Shown here piece after piece: positions 51,580 through 60,257 of a stretch of DNA of 64,000 nt; the stretch's first letter is position 1; the number at the start of each line of letters is the position of its first letter. Source of the DNA: Nocardiopsis flavescens (GTDB taxonomy: Bacteria > Actinomycetota > Actinomycetes > Streptosporangiales > Streptosporangiaceae); assembly GCF_900141985.1 (NCBI RefSeq), contig NZ_FQZK01000013.1, positions 62,001-126,000 of the forward strand, given 5' to 3'. Below the pieces are notes generated by a model that had not been told where the DNA came from, ran no database searches, and saw only the letters and a list, made by a program, of their open reading frames with translations. Both the position numbers and the translations under genes were made by a program.

Positions 51580-53910
51580 ATGCTCGACGCGCTGACCCGG
51601 CTCACCACGCGCAGGCCCCGGTGGGTCCTGGCGATCGCCCTCCTGGCGGTCATCGGCGCGGTGGTGCTGGGCTCCGGTGTCGCCGACCGCCTCCGGGCGG
51701 GCCAGGGCACCGAGGACCCCTCCTCGGAGTCGGCCCTGGCCGCCGAGGTCCTGGAGGACCACTTCCCCGACAGCAGGCCCAACCTGATCCTCCTGGTGAC
51801 CGCCGAGGACGGGGTGGACGACCGCGCGGCGGCCGCCCGCGGCCTGGGCCTGGCCGAGGGGCTGGCCTACGAGGACGGCGTCGCCGGGGTCACCTCCTAC
51901 TGGCAGACCGGCTCCGACGAGCTCAAGTCCGACGACGGCACCCGCGCGCTCATCGCCGCGCACGTCTCGGGCGACGAGGCCGAGGCGGGGGAGGCCGTGG
52001 CCCGCCTCGCCGACCGCTACGGCGGCGACCACGGGCCCCTGAGCGTCGGCGTCGGCGGACAGACCGCCGTCCTCAACGACATCGAGACCACCATCGCCGA
52101 GGACCTGGTCCGCTCGGAGGTGATCGCCCTGCCCCTCACCCTGCTCATCCTGGTATGGGTCTTCGGCAGTGTCGTCTCCGCGTCCCTGCCCCTGCTGGTC
52201 GGGGTGGTGTCCATCATCGGCACCAACGCGGTGCTGTGGGCGATCGCCGGGTTCACCGACGTGTCGGTCTTCGCCCAGAACCTCACCATCGCGCTCGGCC
52301 TGGGCCTGTCCATCGACTACGCCCTGCTCATGGTCCGCCGCTTCCGGGCCGAACTCGCCGCCGGGTCCGACCCGGCCGGGGCCGCGCTCACCACCGTCCG
52401 CACGGCGGGCCGCACCGTCGTCTTCTCCGCCCTCGCCATCTCGGCCGCCTTGGCCGCGATGCTCTTCTTCCCCCTGTACTTCCTGCGCTCCTTCGCCTAC
52501 TCCGGCGTCGCGGTGGTCCTGCTGGCGGCCCTGACCTCCCTGGTCGTCCTGCCCGCGGTGCTCACCCTGCTGGGCCCGCGCGTCAACGCGCTGGACCCGC
52601 GCCGCCTGCTGCGCCGGGGCGCGGCGGACTCCCCGGAGGAGGCCGCCGACCGCCGCTGGGCCCGGCTGACCCGGACCGTGATGGGGCGGGCCCCCGTGTT
52701 CGCCCTCGCCGCCCTGGCCCTGCTGATCGCGGTCGGGCTGCCCTTCCTGCGGGTCGAGTTCGGCATGGCCGACGACCGCCAGCTGCCCGCCGGGGTCGAG
52801 TCCCGCGAGGTCATGGACACCATCCGGACCGACTTCGGCGCCACCGCCACCGGCGCCCTCGACGTGCTCGTCCACGAGGCCCCGCGGGACACCGACGCCG
52901 GCCTGCTGGACGACTACGCCGCGGCGCTTTCGCGCCTGGACCACGTCGGGGAGGTCCGCTCCCCGCTGGGCGTGCACGCCGATGGCGAGCACCTGCGCGA
53001 GCGCACCCCCGTGGACGCCCTGCGCGAATCCGAGGACCTCGCCTACATCCAGGTCCTGCCCGAGGACGGGGTCGAGGACATCTCCCTGGAGAGCCAGAAC
53101 CTCGTCCGCGACATCCGCGCCGTCGACACCCCCCTGGAGGTCTCGGTCACCGGCCAGGCGGCCGCGGTCGTGGACGCCCAGGCGGCCATCGCCGAACGCG
53201 TCCCCGCCACCCTGGCGGCGGTCGTGGCCGGGATGCTCCTCCTCGTCTACCTGCTGACCGGCAGCGTCCTGCTGCCCCTGCTGTCGGTGCTGTTCAACGC
53301 GCTCAGCCTGACCGCCATGTTCGGGGCCGTCGTCTGGGTCTTCCAGGACGGCAACCTCTCCGGGGCGCTCGGGTTCACCCCCACCGGCTTCATCGACACC
53401 GCCCTGCCGGTGCTCATGTTCTGCATCGCCTTCGGGCTGTCCATGGACTACGGGGTCTTCCTGCTGTCACGGATGCGCGAGGAGTACGACCGCACCGGGG
53501 ACCACCGCGCCGCCGTCGAACTCGGGCTCCGGCGCACCGGCGGCATCATCACCGCCGCGGCCGTGGCCCTGGCGGTCGTCCTCATCGTCATCGGGGCCTC
53601 GCGGGTGACCAACACGATGATGCTCGGCTGGGGCGTGGCGCTGGCCGTCATCGCCGACGCCACCGTCGTGCGCTGCCTCCTGGTGCCCTCGGTCCTGCGC
53701 CTGACCGGACGCGCCACCTGGTGGGCGCCCGGGCCGCTGCGCCGGTTCCACCGGGCCTTCGACGCGGTCCTGGGGGAGAACGCGGCCGAGCCCGGCCGCG
53801 CCCGCGCGGCCACCGCCCCGCAGGGGCCGCCCGCCCCCGCGCCGGCGCCGGCCCCCGCGGTGCCCGAACCCCTACGAGAGAACGCGGAGGCGACCCGTGC
53901 CCGGGACTAG
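51580..53910 (+). CDS. MMPL-family RND exporter 2
   Basis: A 776-residue exporter, same architecture as MMPL 1. Proton-relay pairs are Asp246 (SIDYALLMVRRFRAE) and Asp623 (SMDYGVFLLSRMREE). The C-terminal 50 residues are an Ala/Pro-rich tail. GGGGGTG precedes ATG 51580. Its last 14 bases overlap the following secreted hydrolase gene, so the two are coupled: exporter and an extracytoplasmic enzyme made together. Confidence 0.92.
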   Translation: MLDALTRLTTRRPRWVLAIALLAVIGAVVLGSGVADRLRAGQGTEDPSSESALAAEVLEDHFPDSRPNLILLVTAEDGVDDRAAAARGLGLAEGLAYEDGVAGVTSYWQTGSDELKSDDGTRALIAAHVSGDEAEAGEAVARLADRYGGDHGPLSVGVGGQTAVLNDIETTIAEDLVRSEVIALPLTLLILVWVFGSVVSASLPLLVGVVSIIGTNAVLWAIAGFTDVSVFAQNLTIALGLGLSIDYALLMVRRFRAELAAGSDPAGAALTTVRTAGRTVVFSALAISAALAAMLFFPLYFLRSFAYSGVAVVLLAALTSLVVLPAVLTLLGPRVNALDPRRLLRRGAADSPEEAADRRWARLTRTVMGRAPVFALAALALLIAVGLPFLRVEFGMADDRQLPAGVESREVMDTIRTDFGATATGALDVLVHEAPRDTDAGLLDDYAAALSRLDHVGEVRSPLGVHADGEHLRERTPVDALRESEDLAYIQVLPEDGVEDISLESQNLVRDIRAVDTPLEVSVTGQAAAVVDAQAAIAERVPATLAAVVAGMLLLVYLLTGSVLLPLLSVLFNALSLTAMFGAVVWVFQDGNLSGALGFTPTGFIDTALPVLMFCIAFGLSMDYGVFLLSRMREEYDRTGDHRAAVELGLRRTGGIITAAAVALAVVLIVIGASRVTNTMMLGWGVALAVIADATVVRCLLVPSVLRLTGRATWWAPGPLRRFHRAFDAVLGENAAEPGRARAATAPQGPPAPAPAPAPAVPEPLRENAEATRARD

Positions 53911-55066
53911 GAACACCCTGATCGCCGGCGGCGCCGCCGCCGTGCTGGCCGCCGCCGCGCTGCTCCTGCTCCCCTCCGGCGGGGAGGGGCCCGCCGCCGC
54001 GCCCGCGCCCACCCCCCGGGAGCGGGCCGAGGCGACCGCCGCGCGCCTGGCCGCCGCGGACGTCGTCGACGTCCCGGTGAGCTTCACCGTCGTCAACCGC
54101 AACGACTCGCGGCTGCCCTGCAACAGCGACGGTGAGGAGTACACCCTGCGGGGCCACCTCACCGGCCCGGCCCGGGCACTGGAGGGCCCGGACCCAGCCG
54201 TCACCGTCTACCAGCACGGGCAGGCGGCGGGGGAGTGGTTCTGGCGCCTGGACGAACCCGGGCTCCACCACACCGAGGAGATGGCGCTGCTGGGCGAGGT
54301 CTCCCTGACCCTGGACCGCCTGGGCTACGGCGCCGAGCGGCCGGACGGCCTGGGCATGTGCCTGGGCTCGCAGGCGGACATGACCGCGCAGGTCATCGAG
54401 CGGGTCCGCGAGGGCGACTACACCGTCGAGGGCGCCGGGGACGGCCCCGCCGACCCTCCCGCCTTCGCGCACGTCACCCTGGCCGGGCACCACAGCGGCG
54501 CCCAGATCGCCCAGATCGCCGCCTACTCGTTCGACGGCCCCGCCGCCCCCGACGCCCTGGCCCTGCTGGGCTGGAGCGGCACCGGGGTCACCGACCGCGC
54601 CAACGCCCGGTTCTTCGGCGGGCTCGCCTCCTGTATGCAGGGCGGGGTCCCCGCCGACGCCGGCGCGGGACCGCCCGGACCCGGGGCGGCGGACCCGGCC
54701 GGCTACACCTACGTCGACGTCGGCCGCACCTCCTATACCCGGGCCAACTTCGCCGACCCCGGCTCCCCGGCCGCCGACCTGGCGGCCGGCCTCCAGGACC
54801 GCACGCCCTGCGGCGACCTGGGCACCCAGGTCGAGGCGCTGGCCACCGACACGCGCAACCTGCACCGCATCGGGGTGCCCGTGCTGTTCGCCTTCGCCGA
54901 CGCCGACACCCGCGTGGCCGACGGCGCGGACCACGCCGCGCTCTTCACCGGGGCCCCCGACACCCGGACCGTCACCGTGCCCGACGCGGGACACTACCTC
55001 GTCCTCGAACCCGGGGCGGCCGACCTGCGCGCGGCCCTGGCCGACTGGCTGGAGGAACAGCGGTGA
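53897..55066 (+). CDS. Secreted alpha/beta hydrolase 1
   Basis: A 389-residue exported hydrolase: N-terminal signal/anchor helix (about 6-26, TLIAGGAAAVLAAAALLLLP), a Pro/Ala linker, then an alpha/beta-hydrolase fold. Nucleophile in AGHHSGAQIA, acid in FADADTRVADG, His in PDAGHYLVLEP. Cys pairs (PCNSDGEEY, GMCLGS, ASCMQGG, PCGDLG) suggest disulfides outside the cell. Close paralogue of the next gene (both share NxDGEEYTxRGHLT and LDRLGYG). GTG 53897 lies inside the MMPL 2 gene; its own stop overlaps the next start (GTGA). Confidence 0.87.
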   Translation: MPGTRNTLIAGGAAAVLAAAALLLLPSGGEGPAAAPAPTPRERAEATAARLAAADVVDVPVSFTVVNRNDSRLPCNSDGEEYTLRGHLTGPARALEGPDPAVTVYQHGQAAGEWFWRLDEPGLHHTEEMALLGEVSLTLDRLGYGAERPDGLGMCLGSQADMTAQVIERVREGDYTVEGAGDGPADPPAFAHVTLAGHHSGAQIAQIAAYSFDGPAAPDALALLGWSGTGVTDRANARFFGGLASCMQGGVPADAGAGPPGPGAADPAGYTYVDVGRTSYTRANFADPGSPAADLAAGLQDRTPCGDLGTQVEALATDTRNLHRIGVPVLFAFADADTRVADGADHAALFTGAPDTRTVTVPDAGHYLVLEPGAADLRAALADWLEEQR

Positions 55067-56238
55067 AACCCACCCGAGCACCCGTGCCCCGCGCCCCGCG
55101 CCGCCGCCTGCGCGCCGCGGCCCTGGCGGCCGCCCTGCTGCTCACCGCGGCGACCGCCACGGGAGCCGCCTCGGCCGCCCCGGCCCCCGCGGAGCCCCCG
55201 GCCCCCGCCGCCCCGGCGGACCGGGGAGCACCGGACCGGGGAGCGCCGGCCCGGCCCCCGTCCGGAGTCGTGGACCTGGCCGTCGAGTTCACCGTCGACA
55301 ACGTCAACCGCACCCGGGGCCGCTGCTCGGCCGACGGCGAGGAGTACACGGTCCGCGGGCACCTGACCGCGCCCGAGGAGGTCCTGGCCGCCGACGCCCC
55401 CGCCGTCGCGCTGCTCGTCCACGGCACCAACACGGGCGAGTGGATCTGGCGCCTGGACGTCGAGGGCCGCAACTACGTCCACGAACTCGCCGCGCGCGGG
55501 CACGCCTCGGTCACCATCGACCGGCTCGGCTACGGCTCCAGCGACATCCCCGAGGGGTTCGCCAGCTGTAGCGGGGCCCACGCCGACATCGCCCACCAGG
55601 TGGTCGAGCGGCTGCGCGCGGGCGACTACACGGTGGAGGGCGGGGACCCGCCGTCCTTCGACACCGTCGTCCTGGGCGGCCACTCCAGCGGCGCCCTGGT
55701 CGCCGAGAGCGTGGCCGCCTCCTTCGGCGGCGTGGACGGCCTGCTCCTCACCGGCTGGGCGGCGGTCGGCATCACCGACGACACCAACCGCCGGTTCCTC
55801 ACCGCCTACCGCACCTGCCTGGAGGGGGGAGAGGAGCACGAGGCCCCGGGCGACCCCCGCGGCTACGTGCACTTCGACCCCACCCTGGAGGACTTCACCG
55901 AGGGCGGGCTCGGGCCGCACGCCGACCCCGCCGTCGTCGCCGAGGTCGAGGGGCTGTGGGGCCGCAACCCCTGCGGGGTCATGGTCTCCGAGCCCATGGC
56001 GATCCTCTACGACCTCGACCTGGTCGGGGAGATCGACGTCCCCGTCCACCTGGTCTTCGGAGCCCACGACGTGCTGCGCCAGGGGGTCGAGGGCTACCCC
56101 GGCCTGTTCACCTCCAGCCCCGAGGTCACCGAGACCACGCTCACCGACGCCGGGCACTTCGTCACCGTCGACGCCGGCGCGGAACTCCTGTACGACACGG
56201 CGGCCGGGTGGATGGACCGGCACGCCCCCACGTCCTGA
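55063..56238 (+). CDS. Secreted alpha/beta hydrolase 2
   Basis: A 391-residue paralogue of the preceding hydrolase. Signal peptide about 1-40 (ALAAALLLTAATATGAASAAP), then a Pro/Ala-rich linker with GAPDRGAP repeat, then the hydrolase core: nucleophile GGHSSGALVAES, acid in FGAHDVLRQG, His in TDAGHFVTVDAG. Cys residues are at matching places (RCSADGEEY, SCSGAH, NPCGVM). GTG start coupled to the upstream stop. Located between two MMPL exporters; likely acts on the exported molecule outside the membrane (inference). Confidence 0.87.
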   Translation: MKPTRAPVPRAPRRRLRAAALAAALLLTAATATGAASAAPAPAEPPAPAAPADRGAPDRGAPARPPSGVVDLAVEFTVDNVNRTRGRCSADGEEYTVRGHLTAPEEVLAADAPAVALLVHGTNTGEWIWRLDVEGRNYVHELAARGHASVTIDRLGYGSSDIPEGFASCSGAHADIAHQVVERLRAGDYTVEGGDPPSFDTVVLGGHSSGALVAESVAASFGGVDGLLLTGWAAVGITDDTNRRFLTAYRTCLEGGEEHEAPGDPRGYVHFDPTLEDFTEGGLGPHADPAVVAEVEGLWGRNPCGVMVSEPMAILYDLDLVGEIDVPVHLVFGAHDVLRQGVEGYPGLFTSSPEVTETTLTDAGHFVTVDAGAELLYDTAAGWMDRHAPTS

Positions 56239-56259
56239 CCCTGGAAGGCGAGAAGCACC

Positions 56260-58488
56260 ATGGCAACCTCATCGACCACCGCGTCACCCCCGGGCGCCGG
56301 GAGCCCCGGCGGCCCGCCCGGGCGCCCGCCCCTGCTGGCCCGCCTGGGCGGGGCCCTGGCCCGTCGCCCGGGGCGGTTCCTCGTCCTGGCGATCGTCCTG
56401 GCGCTGCTCGGGGTGTTCCTGGCCGCGGGCACCATGGACCGGCTGCTGCTCAGCCGCTTCGAGAGCCCGGGCTCGGAGTCCGCGCTGGTGGAACAGCGGC
56501 TGGAGGAGGGCTTCGGCACCGGCAAGCACCACTTCCTGCTCCTGGTGACGGCGCAGGGCGGCGACGTGGACGACCCGGCGGTGGTCGAGGCCGCGACCGC
56601 CCTGGAGACGGAGCTGGCCTCCCGGGAGGGCGTCGCCGAGACGGCCTCCTACTGGGGCCGGGCCGACTCCCCGGCGATGCGCTCCGAGGACGGCTCCCAG
56701 GCGCTCATCACCGTGCGCATGGAGGGGACCGTCACCGAGGCGCGCACCGCCCTGGGCGAGATCTCGCCGGACTTCACCCGCGAGGACGACACCCTGCGGG
56801 TGGAGGTCGGCGGAGGCGACGAGATCTTCCGCCAGGCCGCCCAGCAGGCCCAGGCCGACTTCCTGCTGGCCGAGGCGATCATCTTCCCGCTGGTGTTCGT
56901 GCTGCTGTTCCTCCTGTACCGCCGGTTCTCGGTCGCGGCGCTCACCCTGGGCATGGGCCTGTTCTCGGTGATCACGACCCTGGCCCTGCTGCGCGGGGTC
57001 ACCTACGTGACCGACGTGTCCACGTTCGCCGCCAACCTCACCCTGGTCATGGGCGTGGGCCTGGGCGTCGACTACAGCCTGTTCGTCATCAACCGGTTCC
57101 GGGAGGAGCTGGCCCGCGGCCGGGATGTCCCCGACGCGGTCGCGGCCGCGGTGGCCAGGGCCGGGCGCACCGTCGCGTTCAGCGGCCTGACCGTGGCCGT
57201 CGCGCTGTCCTGCCTGATGCTCTTTCCGTTCCCGTTCCTACAGTCCTTCGCCTACGCCGGCATGGGCACGGTGCTGACCTCGGTGTTCGCCTCCCTGGTC
57301 ATCCTGCCCGCCGCGCTGGCCAAGGTGGGGCACCGGGTCCGCCCCAAGCGCGAGCCCGATCCCGACCGCGGCTGGTGGCACGACACCGCCCTGCGGATGA
57401 TGCGCCGCCCCGTGCTGTGGGGGCTGCCCGCGCTGGCCGTCGTCCTGGTGCTGGCCGCCCCGGCGGCGGGGCTGGACTTCGGCCTGCCCGACGCCCGCGT
57501 GCTGCCCCAGGGCAACTCCAGCCGCGACGTGCAGGACCAGATCGAGACCGGGTTCGCCCAGGAGGAGATGGACGCCGTCCAGGTGGTCGTCGACGTGCCG
57601 GGCACCGGGGCCGGGTCCGGTGCCGTGAGCGACTACGCCGCCGAGCTGTCCCGGGTGGAGGGCGTCTACCAGGTGGACGCGCTCACCGGCCGCTTCGTCG
57701 ACGGCGAGCCGGTGGCCGGGCCGGAGCCGGGGGCGCAGGACAGGTTCGGGTCGGCGGAGGCCACGTGGTTCTCCGCGGTGCCCGAGGCCGGGGCGCTGGA
57801 CGACGTGGAGGAGCTGATCGAGCGGATCCGGGACGTGCCGGCCCCGGCCGAAGCGGAGATCGGCGGCTACCCGGCCGACCTCACCGACTTCCGCGAGGCC
57901 CTGCTGGGGCAGGTGCCCCTGGTGTTCGGGCTGATCCTGGCCATCACGTTCGTCCTGCTGTTCTTCATGACCGGGAGCCTGCTGCTGCCCGCCAAGGCGA
58001 TCCTGCTCAACGTGCTGAGCCTCGCGGTGATGTTCGGCGTCCTGGTGTGGATCTTCCAGGAGGGCAACCTGTCCGGCCCGCTCGGCTTCACCGCCAACGG
58101 GACCCTGGAGACGACCTTCCCGATCCTGATGTTCTGCATCGCGTTCGGGCTCTCCATGGACTACGAGGTCTTCATGATGTCCCGGATCAAGGAGGAGTAC
58201 GACCTGACCGGGGACAACACCCGGGCGGTCGCGGCCGGGCTCCAGCGGAGCGGGCCGCTGGTGACGGCGGCGGCGGTCATCCTGGCCGCCTCGTTCGCCA
58301 CCTACGCGGTCTCCGACGTGCTCTACCTCAAGATGCTGGCGATCGGGATGGCCGTGGTGATCCTCGTGGACGCCACGCTCATCCGCGGGGTGCTGGTCCC
58401 GGTGTTCATGCGCCTGGCGGGCGACGCCAACTGGTGGGCGCCCGCCCCGCTCAAGCGCCTGCACGCCCGGTTCGGCATCGCGGACTAG
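56260..58488 (+). CDS. MMPL-family RND exporter 3
   Basis: A 742-residue exporter with a 30-residue Pro/Gly-rich N-terminus before helix 1. Proton-relay pairs Asp271 (GVDYSLFVINRFREE) and Asp634 (SMDYEVFMMSRIKEE). GGAAGGCGAG precedes ATG 56260, 22 bases after the hydrolase 2 stop, so it ends the MMPL2-hydrolase-hydrolase-MMPL3 operon. A bulged stem-loop follows. Confidence 0.92.
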   Translation: MATSSTTASPPGAGSPGGPPGRPPLLARLGGALARRPGRFLVLAIVLALLGVFLAAGTMDRLLLSRFESPGSESALVEQRLEEGFGTGKHHFLLLVTAQGGDVDDPAVVEAATALETELASREGVAETASYWGRADSPAMRSEDGSQALITVRMEGTVTEARTALGEISPDFTREDDTLRVEVGGGDEIFRQAAQQAQADFLLAEAIIFPLVFVLLFLLYRRFSVAALTLGMGLFSVITTLALLRGVTYVTDVSTFAANLTLVMGVGLGVDYSLFVINRFREELARGRDVPDAVAAAVARAGRTVAFSGLTVAVALSCLMLFPFPFLQSFAYAGMGTVLTSVFASLVILPAALAKVGHRVRPKREPDPDRGWWHDTALRMMRRPVLWGLPALAVVLVLAAPAAGLDFGLPDARVLPQGNSSRDVQDQIETGFAQEEMDAVQVVVDVPGTGAGSGAVSDYAAELSRVEGVYQVDALTGRFVDGEPVAGPEPGAQDRFGSAEATWFSAVPEAGALDDVEELIERIRDVPAPAEAEIGGYPADLTDFREALLGQVPLVFGLILAITFVLLFFMTGSLLLPAKAILLNVLSLAVMFGVLVWIFQEGNLSGPLGFTANGTLETTFPILMFCIAFGLSMDYEVFMMSRIKEEYDLTGDNTRAVAAGLQRSGPLVTAAAVILAASFATYAVSDVLYLKMLAIGMAVVILVDATLIRGVLVPVFMRLAGDANWWAPAPLKRLHARFGIAD

Positions 58489-58511
58489 GACCCGCCGCGG
58501 CCGGGGCGGAC

Positions 58512-58553
58512 GGCCCGCCGCCGGGGGCCGTCCGTCCCGGCCCCCGGCGGGCC
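58512..58553. terminator. Stem-loop between MMPL 3 and MarR genes
   Basis: GC-rich arms 58512-58529 and 58539-58553 pair with a three-base bulge, between convergent stop codons. Confidence 0.5.
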
Positions 58554-58558
58554 CCGGG

Positions 58559-59020
58559 TCACTCGTGCTTGGTGACCCGGGGGTGGGCGTCCAGCAGTCG
58601 CCCGGACAGCTCGTGCAGGACCTCGCGCTCGCCCCCCGACAGGGGCGCGAAGAACTGCTCCTCGGCCGAGGTCACCGCGTCACGCGCCTTCTGGAGCAGC
58701 AGCGCGGCATCGGGGGTGGGCGTCACGATGTAGCGCCTGCGGTCCCTCGGGTTGCGCTTGCGCTCGGCCAGCCCGCGGGACTCCAGCTCGTCGACCAGGC
58801 CGACCATCACGTTGGGGTCGACCCCCAGGGCGCGGCTCAGCTCCTTCTGGGAGGGGTCGGGCATGGCCTCCGCCGCGGCCAGCACGTGGAACTGGCGGGA
58901 GCTGATCTCCTGCGGGCCGAAGATCTCCGCCGTGACCGCCTGTACCAGTTCGCCCAGCTTGATCAGCCGGAACCCGGTGGTGTGCCACAGGGGCGTCTCC
59001 CAGCCCGACGCGTTCTCCAT
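58559..59020 (-). CDS. MarR-family transcriptional regulator
   Basis: A 153-residue winged-helix regulator. The DNA-binding part covers about 55-100: QKELSRALGVDPNVMVGLVDELESRGLAERKRNPRDRRRYIVTPT, with the typical DRR wing. Divergent from the SDR gene with a dyad in the gap, and convergent with MMPL 3. By the usual MarR logic it represses the SDR gene and itself and may also control the adjacent export operon. Confidence 0.9.
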   Translation of the reverse strand: MENASGWETPLWHTTGFRLIKLGELVQAVTAEIFGPQEISSRQFHVLAAAEAMPDPSQKELSRALGVDPNVMVGLVDELESRGLAERKRNPRDRRRYIVTPTPDAALLLQKARDAVTSAEEQFFAPLSGGEREVLHELSGRLLDAHPRVTKHE

Positions 59021-59054
59021 TCCGGACCGCCTTCGAAATTCATCAGCAGAAAAT

Positions 59055-59075
59055 ATTATCTACTCGAATGATAGT
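59055..59075. promoter_or_regulatory. MarR-type dyad between the MarR and SDR genes
   Basis: ATTATC (59055-59060), nine bases, GATAGT (59070-59075), an imperfect inverted repeat in a strikingly AT-rich island between divergent starts. It likely overlaps promoters of both genes. Confidence 0.5.
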
Positions 59076-59089
59076 TGGGATGTGACACC

Positions 59090-60181
59090 ATGGCGGACAC
59101 GGAAACGCCACGACCGCCCGCGCGCGACCGCTCCCTGGTGACCGGGGCGACCGGCCTGCTCGGCGGCAACCTCGTCCGGCTCCTCCTCTCCCTGGACCAG
59201 GAGGTCGTCGCCCTGGTCAGGGACCTCGAACGGGCCCGGCGCCTGCTGCCCGAGGACCCCCGCCTGCACCTGGTCCCCGGGGACGTCACCGACCCCTCCA
59301 CCTACCGGGCGCACATGACCGGGGTGGACGAGGTCTTCCACACCGCCGCGTACTTCCGCGAATACTTCCAGGACCCCTCCCGCACCGGCCCCCTGGAGCG
59401 GATCAACGTCCAGGGGACCGAGCAGGTCCTCACGGCCGCCGCCGCCTCGGGCGTCCCCGTCTTCCTGCACACCGGGTCCATCAACACCCTGGCCCTGCGC
59501 GGCCCCGAGAGCCCCGCCGACGAGTCCACCCCGCCCCCGGAGAAGTACGCGCGGCCCGAGGTGTCGGACACCTACCCCACCAGCAAGGTCCGGGCGGACC
59601 GGGCGGTCGCGGCGATGGTCCGCTCCGGCCGGGCCGGCCGCACCCGGGTGGCCACCGTCCTGCCCGGCTGGATGTGGGGCCCCGGCGACGCCGGTCCCAC
59701 CTCCGCGGGCCGCCTCTTCCTCGACGTTGCCCGGGGCTCGGTCCGGGCCGTCCCCCGCCTGTCCAACTACGTGGTCGACGCCCGCGACGTGGCCTTCGCC
59801 TGTGTCGCCGCGGCCCGTACCGGGACGGCCGACCGCTACGTGGTGGCCGGGGAGAAGCGCTCGCTCCCCGCGCTGACCGACAGCGTCGCCGCGGAGTCGG
59901 GCGTGCGCGCGCCCCGGGCGGTCCCCGCCCGCCTGGCCACCGCTGCCGCCGCCCTCATGGAGCTGAGCGCCGGACTGCGCGGCGGGGAGCCCACCGCCAC
60001 CCGCGAGGGCGTCCGGGTCCTGCGCGAGGGGGACACCCGCAACATCAGCTCCGACCTGGCGCGGAGCGAACTCGGTGTGCGGTTCCGCCCCGCCGCCGAA
60101 ACGATCACCGCCATGGGCGCCTGGTACCGGACCCACGGCATGCTGCCCGCCGGTCCCGCGCGCGCCGGGGCGCCGCGCTGA
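59090..60181 (+). CDS. NAD(P)-dependent extended SDR (epimerase/reductase-like)
   Basis: A 363-residue extended short-chain dehydrogenase. Rossmann start SLVTGATGLLGGNLVRLLL (GxxGxxG), HTAAYFREYF near residue 85, catalytic Tyr-x3-Lys in TYPTSKVRAD near 163 and PGWMWGPGD. It resembles dihydroflavonol-reductase and 3-beta-HSD-like enzymes. It could reduce a keto or butenolide intermediate of the AfsA pathway, but its separate MarR control also fits a detoxification role. ATG 59090 has only a weak ribosome-binding site. Confidence 0.85.
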   Translation: MADTETPRPPARDRSLVTGATGLLGGNLVRLLLSLDQEVVALVRDLERARRLLPEDPRLHLVPGDVTDPSTYRAHMTGVDEVFHTAAYFREYFQDPSRTGPLERINVQGTEQVLTAAAASGVPVFLHTGSINTLALRGPESPADESTPPPEKYARPEVSDTYPTSKVRADRAVAAMVRSGRAGRTRVATVLPGWMWGPGDAGPTSAGRLFLDVARGSVRAVPRLSNYVVDARDVAFACVAAARTGTADRYVVAGEKRSLPALTDSVAAESGVRAPRAVPARLATAAAALMELSAGLRGGEPTATREGVRVLREGDTRNISSDLARSELGVRFRPAAETITAMGAWYRTHGMLPAGPARAGAPR

Positions 60182-60194
60182 CCCCGCACGCGCG

Positions 60195-60226
60195 GCGGGC
60201 CCGGCCCCCGTGGGGACCGGGCCCGC
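60195..60226. terminator. Stem-loop between SDR gene and fadB
   Basis: Ten-base perfect arms (60195-60204, 60217-60226), loop able to pair further (CCCC/GGGG), between convergent stop codons. Confidence 0.6.
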
Positions 60227-60257
60227 CCGCCGCCCGCGCGGATACGGGCGGCCGGGC

